Shown: in pieces, positions 50,496-62,539 of the stretch
Numbering within the stretch: position 1 is the first letter of the stretch
Layout: each line of letters begins with the position of its first letter
Assembly (NCBI GenBank): GCA_921293015.1
Contig: OV121092.1
Span: 31,937,764-32,001,763, forward strand
Length of the DNA: 64,000 nt
From: Phorcus lineatus
Taxonomy: Eukaryota > Mollusca > Gastropoda > Trochida > Trochidae
Reading direction: 5' to 3'
The notes under the pieces: model-generated
Seen by the model: the letters and a program-made list of their open reading frames with translations, nothing else
Databases searched by the model: none
Told to the model about the DNA's origin: nothing
Position numbers and translations under genes: made by a program

Positions 50496-50870
50496 CTTAA
50501 AAAAGGGAGGATTATAACTGATGAAATTTAAGTTAATAAAGCAAATTATGATGAAATCTAAATGTTTAACCCGAAGGAAATATTCTAAAATAAAGAATAC
50601 CTACTCCTATGTTTTACCAGGCTAATTAAAAGTTAGGAGAGTTGAACCTGACATTATTTACTTCGATTAAGCAAATTATTTTCCACCTCAGAATATGGAA
50701 AGGATACTTACTTTTATACATGTGTCAGGTTCATCAAAAATAAAGGAAGGATTATAACTGGCGACTTTTACCTTTATCAAACAAATGACTATACAAATAT
50801 TAATTTTCACCTGAGGGAATATATTCCAAACAAATACTTACTACTACGTTTCTGTCGTATATGTACATCA
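50496..50870. repeat. Three decayed tandem copies of about 125 bp
   Basis: GGAGGATTATAACTG (50506), a weaker middle copy, and GGAAGGATTATAACTGG (50745) start similar units. Each continues with AAGCAAAT, CCnnAGGGAATAT or CCTCAGAATATGG, and ends with an ATACTTACT or ATACCTACT stretch that on the minus strand reads as a GTAAGT-type donor. Confidence 0.5.
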
Positions 50871-51893
50871 AAGGTTTACAACATCCATATGAATATGGAA
50901 CGTATATGTAGGTGGATCCAGAGGTTAATACGATAGGTCATCGTTGATGCATTGTAGATGACACAGCTTTATGGTAGTCGGACATATTACAATGTGACCT
51001 TTAGGTCATATGTTAACATCAAGGTTTGATTATTTACACGACATGTGTTAGCATATTTTACATAACCGCTTTACAGCATGTTTAACACCTTTTGTAGGTA
51101 GATTTTTGGCTAAGCTGATATGGTTTATGGTAATCAATCACTCAAAAGGATAACAATTATAACATACATTAACATTCCTATGAAGTTTATTCTTAGTTTG
51201 ATGCTTTGACGTGAATTTTGATAATGAGATAATGGTATTAATACAAATTTGATAGATCATTTATCCAACGTTTTATTTAGGATAAATCATGTTTAACTCT
51301 TATCTTATCGAATAAACATTTGACTTGTAACTTTAATTTCAAATGTGGACATTGATTTATTAGTCAGACTGATTAAGAAATTAGAACCACCTTTATAATT
51401 GCTTTATATTTCAATGTTTTATTTCCTGTCTCGTTTATCACAACAATAGGTTATTTCCTTAAAGCCCTGCCGTCATGCCATTGAAGGAATCTTGCTTTCA
51501 CTATTGTTGCTGGCAATTGATGTGGGTTTTTGTGCTCACTAGCCGAAGTACAGAATGAACTGTTATCCAGATTATACTCTCTTATAGAGCAAATGATAAA
51601 GGAGAAGCGATGGCAGAATTAATATCTTAATCTCCACTTCAGATATTATAACCAAATAATGTTATTAACAATTGTATCACCGGATTAGTTGACTTATAGC
51701 ATATAGGAAATCAAATGTGACTACATCAGTTTTGGCCTATAAGGTCAGTGTGTCATTATGGCGACATCCATCATCGGATACATATTCTTGTAGTTGAAGA
51801 CATCTCGTGTTAATCTTATTTAACATTCTGTATTGTTGTCTGGCTATCCTAAGAGACGTATGTAAGATTCCAACAACTCAGTTCATCAATTCA

Positions 51894-52524
51894 TACAGTT
51901 GCACGCCAAAAGTTTGTTCACAAACCTGAATATACTAGTGCAAATATCATGTAATTTGAGATGCCTTTGAAGTATCGTAGCGTTGCGAAAAAGAAACTTA
52001 TAATATCGAATTTCCAATACACATATGCAGATTCATTCTTCTTTAAGCCAAATGTTTATCGTACACCCACAATTACCCGTAACAGTTTCTACAGGCCATT
52101 GAAGTGACCAGGGGTCAAAATTCCGAAAACACTAATTTTTATTTGTCTACATAAAATCCTTTAAAAGTTATCAACTTTTTTAAAAATTAGTCACGTATGT
52201 TCTTTAGCACAACGTCAATAAGGTTAGGTTGGTTTTAATCTCAGAGAGTCGATATGAAACATTTCATTTGACATTTAACGAAATCGAAATTTCGAAAATA
52301 TGACCCCTTCTGTGTATATCAAAATGCCAAAATTCGAATTTTTGCACGATAGACTAGAAGATACAAAAATGAGTTCAAGAATGGCTATTTCACACAAGGA
52401 CAGTGGCTGATCCTTTGTCAGTTTTGCTGAAGTTATTCTATTAACGTTGAAACGAAACCCAAATTATATGATATTTGCACTACAATTCAGTGGTAAGTGA
52501 ACAAACTTTCGGTATGCAGCTGTA
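51894..52524. mobile_element. About 631-bp TIR element (copy 2, inverted)
   Basis: Reverse-orientation copy of the element at 11115-11748. Its right end, read on the minus strand, is TACAGCTGCATACCGAAAGT, the same as the left end of copy 1. Similarity runs end to end with scattered changes. The terminal inverted repeats are intact. Confidence 0.8.
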
Positions 52525-53445
52525 TATCTAATGTCAAAATTGGATTTGTTAAACTTAGTAATTATATTGACTATTTTAAAAACTTCCAAAGCTTTCTCAA
52601 AGTTTCAATAATTACCAAAAAACTTCAGTAATCGATATCTTCTTACGTACAAACCAATATCAACAGATGTAAGAAAAACTGAGTGCGAAGAAGGCACCAA
52701 GAATAACATGTATGTTAAACTGACAGTTAATTATACGACTTTTCACATATGAGGTATATGTATGCATGTTTGAATGACATCTAAAGCAGTTTCGGCATAC
52801 TATAGGAGGTTATTGAACTAACGTAATAAAAACCGTGTATCTGTATTTTGAAAATGTGACATCTGGATATCATGTTTATAGAAACCTGAGTGACGGATGA
52901 TAACTTCCGTCTTTTATTGTCATCAACTTAATCAATCTATAAAAGAAAACGAGACAGAAATTACGTTTGTGGTAGCAAATTGATTTTCGTATTAACATTT
53001 ACAGAACTTTTGACTATAGATATGAGTATATATCATGTCATGTAACCATAACTACGTTATAGCTTTTATAGTTCAGTTAAATACCAAATCACTAGAGCAC
53101 TATGTCAATTAATGTACACTAAAGCGGGGTAAATATAATTTAATAACAAATGTCATATTGTTTTGCATATATGACATCGAAATGGTGATGGTCATAAAAT
53201 GTTCGCGACTGATGTTAACTTGTCTTCAGATTAGGAGAGAAAGTGTTCTACACTGCCTAAAAGAGTCTGTACCTCAGAAGACGTAAAGTGCCTACACAAA
53301 TATTAGCTCGTAATTATGAAACGATAAGAGATTTCGTATACAAACCAAGACGCTTCAAAAAAGACATTCACTATAAGATCTTAGGTGGCAAGGCATTCAG
53401 TGTTTAAGGAAATGAAATAGTTGCATAATTATTTCTGTTTGCATC
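52525..53445. other. Between two TIR elements, no gene seen
   Basis: AT-rich spacer; nothing supported. Confidence 0.4.
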
Positions 53446-54021
53446 TTAAAGTCATAGGCTCATTTTTGCCAGACAACCAAACTGAACTAATCATCCTTCA
53501 CGGGAAAAAATCTGATCACTTACAACAATATTTCCTGTCGCGTCTGCAAAGATTTTAATTTTTATGCCTGTTTTACAGTTTAGGATGACACTGCTTATTT
53601 GCGTATGCCGTTTTAGACCGATGTGGTACCGAATCAAGTGCAATCCCATCGCAAGTACGAAATACCGGAAATCTAGTAATTGCAGCTCCGATACTTATGA
53701 CAAACGCATTCTTCATTGAGTTTACCACCTTTTTGTTAATTCTGTATTTGAAAACAAGTAAGTTAATAGCTATTTTCATTGGTTATTCGGCTGAGAAATT
53801 TCATGTGTTCTACGTCATGGCCTTAGCGAAATGACGTGGTAAGGACTAACGCTCGCCAAATACATAGGGTAGGGTGTTTTGAACTTCATTATTGAGGGCT
53901 AGAATGCACGCAGATTTCTGAAAATTGTTGCAAACGTCAGGGGAAAGGTTTCTGTGAGTGATGAACTATGTGTCCGGCGTGCATTAAAATTTGCCTTGCA
54001 AAAATGAGCCTATGACTTTAA
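53446..54021. mobile_element. 576-bp TTAA-type MITE with perfect TIRs
   Basis: Both ends read TTAAAGTCATAGGCTCATTT inward, extending to 24 identical bases, including TTAA. It is a different family from 8626-9098 but has the same target-site style. There is no transposase; the minus-strand frame 53573-53779 lies inside. The perfect TIRs suggest it is fairly young. Confidence 0.85.
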
Positions 54022-54285
54022 AACAAAAAGAAGATAATGATATATGAAATGACAAAAAATTCTTTATATAGACACTTATGAAATACAATGGTAATTCCAT
54101 GAGTTAATGAATAAACTTATTATTATTTGCAGTAGACCTATTAATGAGTCGAATGCATTTACAAATTCTTATTTTAAGTCGTAATCGGTTAGGGATATTG
54201 TTAATGTCTAAAAGAAATTAAGTGTATTGACAGGAAATAATTTTGAAATAGCATTGATAAGAAACATAGTTATTATACATCTTAC

Positions 54286-54461
54286 CTTCTAGTGGATGTT
54301 GCTATCAAGTTCTATCGGCCACCTTCTGCATTTATACAGGGGTAGCTTAATATTTATGCCTTTAGAAAAATAATTTATAGATGGATAACATTCCTTGATA
54401 AACGAATGCAATTCTTCAGTGCGGAGCATTGGTAGTAAACACTGGCGTAAGCGTGGAGAAT
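54286..54461 (-). CDS. Isolated candidate terminal exon with three Cys
   Basis: An acceptor TATGTTATGCAG ends at 54462. The phase-1 frame then gives 56 residues (SPRLRQCLLPMLRTEELHSF, IKECYPSINYFSKGINIKLP, LYKCRRWPIELDSNIH) and a TAG. A donor AAG|GTAAGA sits 3 bases after the stop, and TATATATA lies about 60 bases upstream, so the block could equally be a non-coding first exon (perhaps of G7). No signal exon was found for it. Unresolved. Confidence 0.3.
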
Positions 54462-54529
54462 CTGCATAACATAAGAAATGGATGACATGCTTTCTGTGAC
54501 CCAATATATAAACCGTATACATATATATA

Positions 54530-56872
54530 ACGCTGTTTGTGTTGCATTGTGTTGTTACACAGATACACTGAATACTATTTGAGACTGCTGCTGTTCTTCA
54601 AGCATGCATTCCCTGAAGAAGCTTCGAATCAAGAAGCAGAAATATGCATATCGGAAAAAAGATAAAGTCATGATTTTGAAAGTTGATTTACATCTTCTCT
54701 GTATTTTGTAATACCTTCATATTAAGCTTCTCCACGATTGAGTATTGATGCCGGTCCACTTGACATCGCTTAAAGTTATTGAATTCTTAGTTCTATTTAG
54801 TCAACGTAAGAATCACAGTATCTTCATTTCTTTACAAACTTCATAACAATTAAAGTTAATGCATTTGAAGTTCAATTTGATAAAAAAAAATTATCAGCGT
54901 CAGTAATGAGTAGACATCAACATTATTTCTGCATTGATTGAAGCGTTGATGTCATTAATGAATTGATAACGAGGTAAGTTATTTTACTGAACACTTCTAG
55001 ATCCATATGAAGTCTATTTGTCTTGATAAGTGACAATCAATACACAATCTGTTTTCTTGTGAAGCGGCCGACCAATACGGGTGTCAAATTTTTCAGTTTG
55101 ATGTTATGATTTGAATGATAATCGTACTTCTTAAAAAATGCGAAACAGTTAGAGAAGTTCATAGTATGACAGAAATACCCCCACGTCCTTAACGCTATGA
55201 ACTATACATACATTATTTTATCAGGGGGCATTGTTTTTGGACCTTGAACATTGCAATCGCAAATGGGCCAATGAAACTATTAATAGAGATTTGAATTCAA
55301 AACATTCACATGTTCCCGAAAACATCCTATTAATAGATATTACAGAATTCAAATACTGTGAAGATCTATATGGCTTTATACGCAACATCCAGTGAAATTA
55401 TTTGACAACATTGACACATACTTTCATACTTAAACAAACATTTACTCGTAAGTATATCTTTTTTATTTTGAAAACCATTTGGTATTACTTGGACCATTTG
55501 ATCAGATAAGAATAAAATATGAACTTATTCAACTAAAGTGAGAGCATTATTTCTAAAATATGTTCTTGTCTCCAAACAAACTGATCTTTAAGTACAGGAA
55601 CGAAGGTAATTGTTTGCCATCATCCGATAACCATATGAATTATTGTGATGTCATTCATTAGGTAAAATCAATTTACTAACAGCAACGTAGAGGCACTACC
55701 TTTTTACGTGGATATGTTCATGTTTCCTTATGCTTATGTACTTCGCTCAATTATAATGCAGCAGAATATTTGTCAGAATATATATCATGAAAATACATGT
55801 TCTATTCTTGTGTACGTTGTTAGTGTTCATAATTGCCAGCATATTGAATTAAATGTTAGACATAAACTGCATTGTAATCATTCAAGTGAACATATTTCTC
55901 CCAACTGGTGTTTACTAACATTAAAATACCTCTTTTTATGCTGTTTTAAAGATATCACATCCTAATATGGCTACAAAATTAACCAACAACATGTGTTTGC
56001 CCCATTGCACAGTACATACAAATTCATGCATCTACATCTGTTGGTTTAATTCCCCAACATAAAGACCTCATACGGGCATGATTAATGTTGAGCATGTCAG
56101 GGCGCCATGTTGGTTATGCAATGTACATCGTTAAGAGAGACACGTTGGAGGTATTCACAAGTTAAGCTATCACACCCCTACATCTACATTACCGAGAGGT
56201 CAAGTTGAATTCAAACGTGAATAACCTTTGCATATGTTATAAATACTCAGTAAAGTCAATTAGTTTACAGAAATTAATGGCTTAGTCAGTGAAATATACT
56301 CTTGACAATCACTTGGTATTCGGTGTGTGACTTATTTGAGATTTTACATCTATAAGAAACATCTGATTTTTGTACTCATTGTAGATATGGCCATTGTATT
56401 TTTAATTTCAATCTAATCATATCGATTTCCCTGTTAAATGTTCGCAAACTTTGCAAATTTTGTTCAGTCTCCACCCTGGAAAGTCTAGATGTCCAGATAT
56501 CTTGATTTCCCTTTTAAATATGTGTATTTCAGGACTGATTTCTGTTTCGCATGAATTTATGTGCATCCCATTGTAAAACCTCTTTAAATATATCAAGCCA
56601 TGAAAGTGCTGTAATTGTACAGAGTGGACTTCGAAATATATGATACATTATCTTCTTTGACGTATAACTGATTTTTGAACTTATAAGATTCACAGACGTT
56701 ACTTTGAGTCGAATACTAACGGTATAATCTTTATCACTATAGAATTTCATGTCAGCATGAATAGCAACATGGATTCCAACTTGGAACAAATCACAACATT
56801 AAGCTTGATCAAATTTTATTTTTCTTACACTTCAAAACAGTCAGGCAAATACCATATTTTCGTGTTCTGTAA
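54530..56872. other. 3' flank of G8, no gene seen
   Basis: AT-rich. On the minus strand AATAAA at 56820-56815 lies 53 bases past the G8 stop and is a good poly(A) signal. No signal-peptide exon for the 54.3 kb block was found. Confidence 0.4.
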
Positions 56873-57060
56873 TTAGTAGGTTGAAGCGAAATCATATGAT
56901 TTTTGCAGCATGTAAAGGATAGCCTCTAATCCAAATGCTTTAGCTTTAGCATATTCATGGACTTTCGTCAGAAATTCTCGAGTTTGACGATGCTTGGTCC
57001 CATCTTTATCCAGAGTTTCCTCGAGTTCACGCAGCATGGACCGAAGTGTATCATCTGTAA
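56873..57060 (-). CDS. G8 main exon: small secreted charged helical peptide
   Basis: Final exon of G8, 61 residues plus a split Val codon; the precursor is 88 residues. The acceptor ACATATTTTCAG ends at 57061. The sequence is TDDTLRSMLRELEETLDKDG, TKHRQTREFLTKVHEYAKAK, AFGLEAILYMLQKSYDFAST, Y. It is rich in Lys, Arg, Glu and Asp with Leu spaced as in amphipathic helices, with no Cys, Pro or low-complexity tract in the exon. It differs from its neighbours in composition and lacks the acidic-Phe tail (ends SYDFASTY), yet has the same three-exon layout and phase-1 intron. It could be a peptide hormone-like, antimicrobial-like or matrix accessory peptide; nothing in the sequence decides this. AATAAA lies 53 bases after the stop. 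Confidence 0.8.
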
Positions 57061-57861
57061 CTGAAAATATGTATGATTAATGTTATATTTTATTCGGAAT
57101 GACAATGAGTATGTTTTTAAAAATTCCATTAGGGCTTGATTCGTGTAAAAATACCACTGATTTAAGTTTAAATCATCGACTTGTTAATTCCGAAACATCA
57201 TTTTTATCTAATTTACTTGATATATCACGTATCATACATACACAGAATGGACGTTTTCTCGTTCAGGAGACGAAATTCGACGTCAAATACAGATGCATAT
57301 TATCTGCTTAACTATTTACACACTATCAACCTATAATTATCCGTCTATCTTTATAAATTTATTTCTTTACTGACGTTTAACTCACTGGCAGGCACCAGCA
57401 AAAGGACATTATTCGTCTTTTAAACATAGATCACCTATATGACATTTACATTGTCACTGAACCTTTGAGCATAATTATGCTGATATCCAGCAACCATCAG
57501 TATTGGTCGATAAGATAACCATTTTATAACGTTTGGCGTTTCTAAATCCAACACATTCGCTGTGATACTAGAATTTGATGAGTTGTGTAATGATAAACCT
57601 ATTTCACGTTTGTCGTATGCACAAAAATGGTTTAACAAGATTTGTCACTGAAAGTAACCAACGGTCAAGTGAAAATTATATATGATAGTTCCGTCATATC
57701 ATCAAGACTTTTAACCGCAACCACTTTCCACTACATGAACTGAGAAGACTAAACTTGAGAATTTGTGATACTCTTACTGTGTCAAATTCACAAAAGAAGA
57801 AAAAACGCTGTTGACTTTTGAAAAGGTAAGTGATGGAAAATGAAGGAGAAAAGAATCATAC

Positions 57862-57940
57862 CTGCTGGCATCGGACGAACCACGTTTATCATTACGCACA
57901 GCATAGCAACGGTGAGGATAACTTTGGTAAGTCCGGACAT
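57862..57940 (-). CDS. G8 signal-peptide exon
   Basis: Exon 57862-57960. It starts MSGLTKVILTVAMLCVMI and ends NVVRPMPA plus one base (G). The donor is GCAG|GTATGA and the acceptor CATGTCTAG ends at 57961. Cleavage is likely after VVRPMPA or within it. Phase 1, 801-base intron to the main exon. Confidence 0.85.
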
Positions 57941-58275
57941 GTTTAAAGATGATGTTGTACCTAGACATGAGAATAAAGTTTTAAATCTGAAATAAGATGA
58001 CGTGGAAAACATCGGAAATACCCTTCTTTGAAACAAATCTAAAATAAGCCGAAAAAGACAACTTAAAATACAAATGTAAATATTAATGTTCAAGAAATGA
58101 TTAATTAGATTTATAGCGATGTGCAAACGGAATATAATTCATCTTAGTTGTATAGTGTGCATTGATTTTTCTAGAATATAAGGTTAACATAAAGTAAACT
58201 CTTTTCGATGAAATAAATATAGACATGTAAAACCTGTAAAAGCAACAAGGTGAGTATGAGCTGTTAATGACTTAC

Positions 58276-58334
58276 TATGAGATTCAATCCACGCTTTCAA
58301 GATATCTAGTTGATCTTTACAGCGCTTATATATA
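58276..58334 (-). promoter_or_regulatory. G8 TATA box and leader exon
   Basis: On the minus strand TATATATAA at 58334-58326 is followed about 50 bases later by the donor TCATA|GTAAGT, ending an exon at 58276. The start site is expected near 58302. The leader intron is 315 bases. Confidence 0.6.
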
Positions 58335-61087
58335 CAGCGGAGGATTCATCAAGATAAACGTGTTACATCTAATTGGTATTTGTAATTACCAGATGTGTCT
58401 GTTTCATTTAATATGTGATTCGAGCTTAATAAGAGCCAATATTAAATGAATTTGCTTGAACTTTTACAAGTTTGACGTGCCCTGTGAACTAGATTATTTC
58501 TTTATTGTATTTTCTTGAGGTTTTTTGTCTGGGTTCTTCTACCTTTTTAATTCAACTAATGTGGACTCTTATATGTACTTTTAAAACTATTTTAGTATCA
58601 AGCCAGCTTTCCACATCAAGGCGGGTCCTTGTTGTTGAACAGCCGTTGTATTTGTAAAACACTCTTTCCTATCGCCAGTCTAGTAATTTGCTCCCAATAC
58701 TTACTTGTATGAGAGATGAATATCTCATTCAGATGTAACTACTATTCTCCCAAACTAATTTCCGAGACACTGACCCTCATTTTCAATACTTTTAAGATTT
58801 ATTTTATGGAGTACTAAGAAGCTATTTGACTTTACCATTGAGACGCCGCAACTTGATCGATACTCAAAATTTCAAAATACAAAATGGAGATATAGATTAT
58901 TACTGCATCTCAAATTTTGGGGGAATAATGTATCTAAGATTGTTTAACGTTTCCGCGCACATGTTTAAATGTGAGTTTTGTCAAAATGAAAATCTGAAGC
59001 TGACGGATAACAAACACTTGAGGTACATGTGAAGTAGTGCATTTGTTTATATGAAAATAATTGTACGTCATGTCTTTTTAACGGCATATTACCTACAAGA
59101 ATTTATTGATGAACCTGAATCCTAAAAGCTGAATCCTAAAAATGCTTCCAAACATGGTTTGTATAATTTTATTCCACATTGATCGCACACCTCGAACCAT
59201 TTACCATGTAAGATTTCAACTTATGTAATTCCAAGTTGAAGAATGTTTACGCATAGAAGCAGGACAAATGTTTCTCCTCGAAAACGAAACGACATATTTG
59301 AAGGGCATTTAGAAATGATATACACAATGAAGACAAGATTTTCTGGATAAAAAACTCATTGTGAACTTCATAATTGAGAAGTTGTTACCCAGAACATATT
59401 GAATGCCTGACATTTTTTTACGTTTCACAATCATCAATACAATGTATTTGAGTGATAAACTTTTTTCTCTTTTAATTATAGATAACGGGAGTCAATATCA
59501 GACTTTGACTTATATATTGCTTTGAAATCTAACAGGTTGAACTTAACAAACGCGTGCAAATACTGTTTGTATATTGTTTGTGTTAAAAACAAGACTAATT
59601 GTACGTGGAATGAATGAATTTGGAGAATTGAATAGTTTAACTATATGGAAGCTCTTGGTTGTCCATGCAGAAACTGAATGAAACGCTGCATGTAATATAA
59701 CTCTGATTTCAGTAACTGCATCCCTGTCTCAGAAGTTTCACCCTTACTTTTATGTCATGTTGTGTTAATTTAAGAGCTAACAGTACAAATATATTTTAAA
59801 TCTCTTGCTTGACTCGATGTCACTTGCGATTATTGCGATTGCGACAGTCTATCAACTTCACATTATATTATATTATACATTACATTATTATAACTTCATT
59901 CTTTATTCCCAATCATGTCTTAAACGTTTAATTGATCATGCAACACCAACTCTTGAACAATCCAGACAACATGATCTATACGACACGGTTTACTTCATAA
60001 ACCTGTGTAGAGGTTACGACAATTCTTACTTTTTCTTACACTTTATCATCACGACCCCTTGATAAAATGATCAAACCTCGTAAAGATATTTATTGTTAGA
60101 TAACACACGGATCAATGAAAGTAACAAGTGAATTCTACGTTTAGAAAGCGCTATATCGATTACGAAAATATTTTCGATATTTTATCCTGAACAAAAATCG
60201 GATTTTCCATGCTAAAACGATGACATACTCTATCTTCGTTACTGTTTAAGTTACGGGGATGTGGCATAACAGGTATCCTTTGATTGATAGGCGAGACATC
60301 ACAGCGTAGACAGCTGATTTAGCAAAAGAAGAGGAATATTACACAAATATCCCGTCGAGGCAATGGATACAGAATAATAATGTATTATTTAAACGTTACC
60401 TCGAATCTCAAAGGCGCATCTATCTGTATTTGAAACAATTAAAGAAATCTCTTTTGCTTGAGTATCAACTTTGCTCGGTAGTTCAAAATCAATTCATTTC
60501 ATTAACAATATTCACTGATATTGATTTTTTAAAAATAATTTGCTATTGTCACAGATAAAATATTGGTGTTGATCAAGATAGTGTTCCTACATCATTCAAG
60601 ATAAGGTTCAAAGATAACAAAATTGGATAAAAGGTTCGACAATACTTTATTCAGAAGATCATGCAGCCCACAACAAAACAGACTGTTGAGAGGCATATAT
60701 CTTTCCATTGGATATCTTAGCAGCAAGGAAATTGAATTTCTTCAAAGGCATTTAGAAGTTGGTGTAGTGATACCTTCTTTATTTTCACGACATTTTCTGG
60801 GCTACTTTTTACCCCTCCACATGATGAATAAAGAAGGTGTCATCCAAAACATTGTCTTGCATCAGCTAGGACATTAATGTTTCATCATCTTTACATCAGA
60901 TTTCTTCGATGAGCATTAGATATGCAAAATGTCATGTAAAGATAAAACAACGTTACATTCCAAGATCGAATAAGGATCACAATATCTGTAAGATTCGCAG
61001 AGCAGGTTACAATTATTATGTACGGTTTACATCTTACACTAAATTTGTATAAAATTAAATTGAATGAGCAAAGAAGGTAAGAGCATG
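58335..61087. other. G8-G9 spacer, no gene seen
   Basis: AT-rich. Plus-strand frames at 58826, 59805 and 60623 have neither splice context nor protein-like composition. No repeat recognised by eye. Confidence 0.4.
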
Positions 61088-61272
61088 TCACATGCCCATG
61101 TCGAATCCATCCATGAGAAAGAACCAGGGAGAAAGTCTGAAAGAGTTCTGCTGGACAGGCTGTGGTCTGTTGTACATGTTCTGCATGCTGTTCTGCATTA
61201 TCTGTCTCTGTAGCAAGAGACTGTATGGGGACAGTGGGGCTCCAGTGTGGGACATAGGGTTCGTAGCTTGAC
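61088..61272 (-). CDS. G9 main exon: minimal member of the acidic-tail family
   Basis: Final exon of G9, 60 residues plus a split Gly codon; the precursor is 86 residues. The acceptor CGTTTTAAG ends at 61273; it has an AAG terminus, a little weaker than the others. The sequence runs QATNPMSHTGAPLSPYSLLL, QRQIMQNSMQNMYNRPQPVQ, QNSFRLSPWFFLMDGFDMGM. It is Met/Gln/Asn-rich, with LLLQRQIMQ comparable to LLMQTIMDQ of G6, and ends in the clearest tail, WFFLMDGFDMGM, next to WMFLDPFDLF of G1. There is no Thr- or Gly-rich spacer, so it shows the conserved end region almost alone. The function is unknown. Confidence 0.8.
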
Positions 61273-62144
61273 CTTAAAACGAAAATAATGACTGATTTAC
61301 ATAATATGTATTGGACAGAACAAGTTAGGAAAATTGTATCTTATGTTATCTTATCAGATTATCGAAATATGCATCATTGTGCATTATTTATATTTTTGAC
61401 TTTTTATTTGCTTATACATAATCGTTCTCTATAAAAGCTAACTTGTCGCAGTCTTAGTCCCTGGCATGAATCAAATGAATGAAATATTGGATCTGGTTGT
61501 TATTTTACTAGCGCTTCTATTCCGATTCATTGTTTGTTTAAATTTGAATATTATACAAAAAACTTGGAAAATCAAATACCGTACAGGAGACTTGCGACTA
61601 CAATAACATTCCTAGTTCTCACTTTTAAGAGTTTATTGTGTACATATTCAAGGTGGTATAGGTTTTCGATTTGGGTTCCTTCCTAAAGAAACAGATAATT
61701 TACGAAAATACCATCAAATCAGTTTAAAATTAATGAAATTGCAATTTTCTTAACTTTTCAGCTAAAACAAGAGATGTAATCATCGTTTAACGCCACTGAT
61801 AAACAGATCAAACTTATTTTCAGTATATAAACATAACGCATACTGTCAGTAATTGAATTAATTATTGGACCTCGCGTTTCTCCTTTTAATTAGTATGTAT
61901 TCGTACAAACAGTGTCGCACTGTTACGATTACATTTAATATGAAGGACAAGGATCATATAAATGTTATCGTATGTATTAAAGCTTCTTTAGTGTGTTGTA
62001 AGGGAAATTCATGGACTCATTTACATGGAGTGAATTAGTCACATGGTGGAATCATGAAAAACATGATGACGCAAAAGCTTATAAGGTTCGAGAAACTATT
62101 CCCTCAAGTATTGTAGGTCTTGCAGATTGAATTGAAAAGCTTAC

Positions 62145-62220
62145 CTGTGTACATAGATTGAACTGTGCACGTGATGGCCAGGAAAGCCAGAAGCACAATG
62201 CTTGAAGTTTGGAAAGACAT
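62145..62220 (-). CDS. G9 signal-peptide exon
   Basis: Exon 62145-62241. It starts MSFQTSSIVLLAFLAITC and ends TVQSMYT plus one base (G). The donor is ACAG|GTAAGC and the acceptor TTGCTACAG ends at 62242, with 21 bases of leader before the ATG. The cleavage site is probably near TVQS. Phase 1, 872-base intron to the main exon. Confidence 0.85.
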
Positions 62221-62539
62221 GTCTGCCACTTGAAGTTGAATCTGTAGCAAATCAGTATACAAAGCTGAGAGCATGTTCAAATTCAAATTCTTGTTTAAGA
62301 ATCGCAATATTCAATTACTTCAAATCAATATAATAAATCCTGTAGGTGGTATTGTTTTCGAGAGAAATTAGTTCAAAAAATGACTCAGATACAATATATC
62401 AACTATTCATCACAGAAGAGGAACTGTTACAAAATATCCACCGTCACCATGGAAACTTTCATAATTGTAATAGAAAGTTGATGCTACAAGCGGCTCAACG
62501 AAATAGAGAATCGGGCAAAAGGAAGTTAAGTTTACTTAC

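Noticed and set aside
53573..53779. Minus-strand 68-codon frame
   Set aside because: Lies wholly inside the TTAA MITE.
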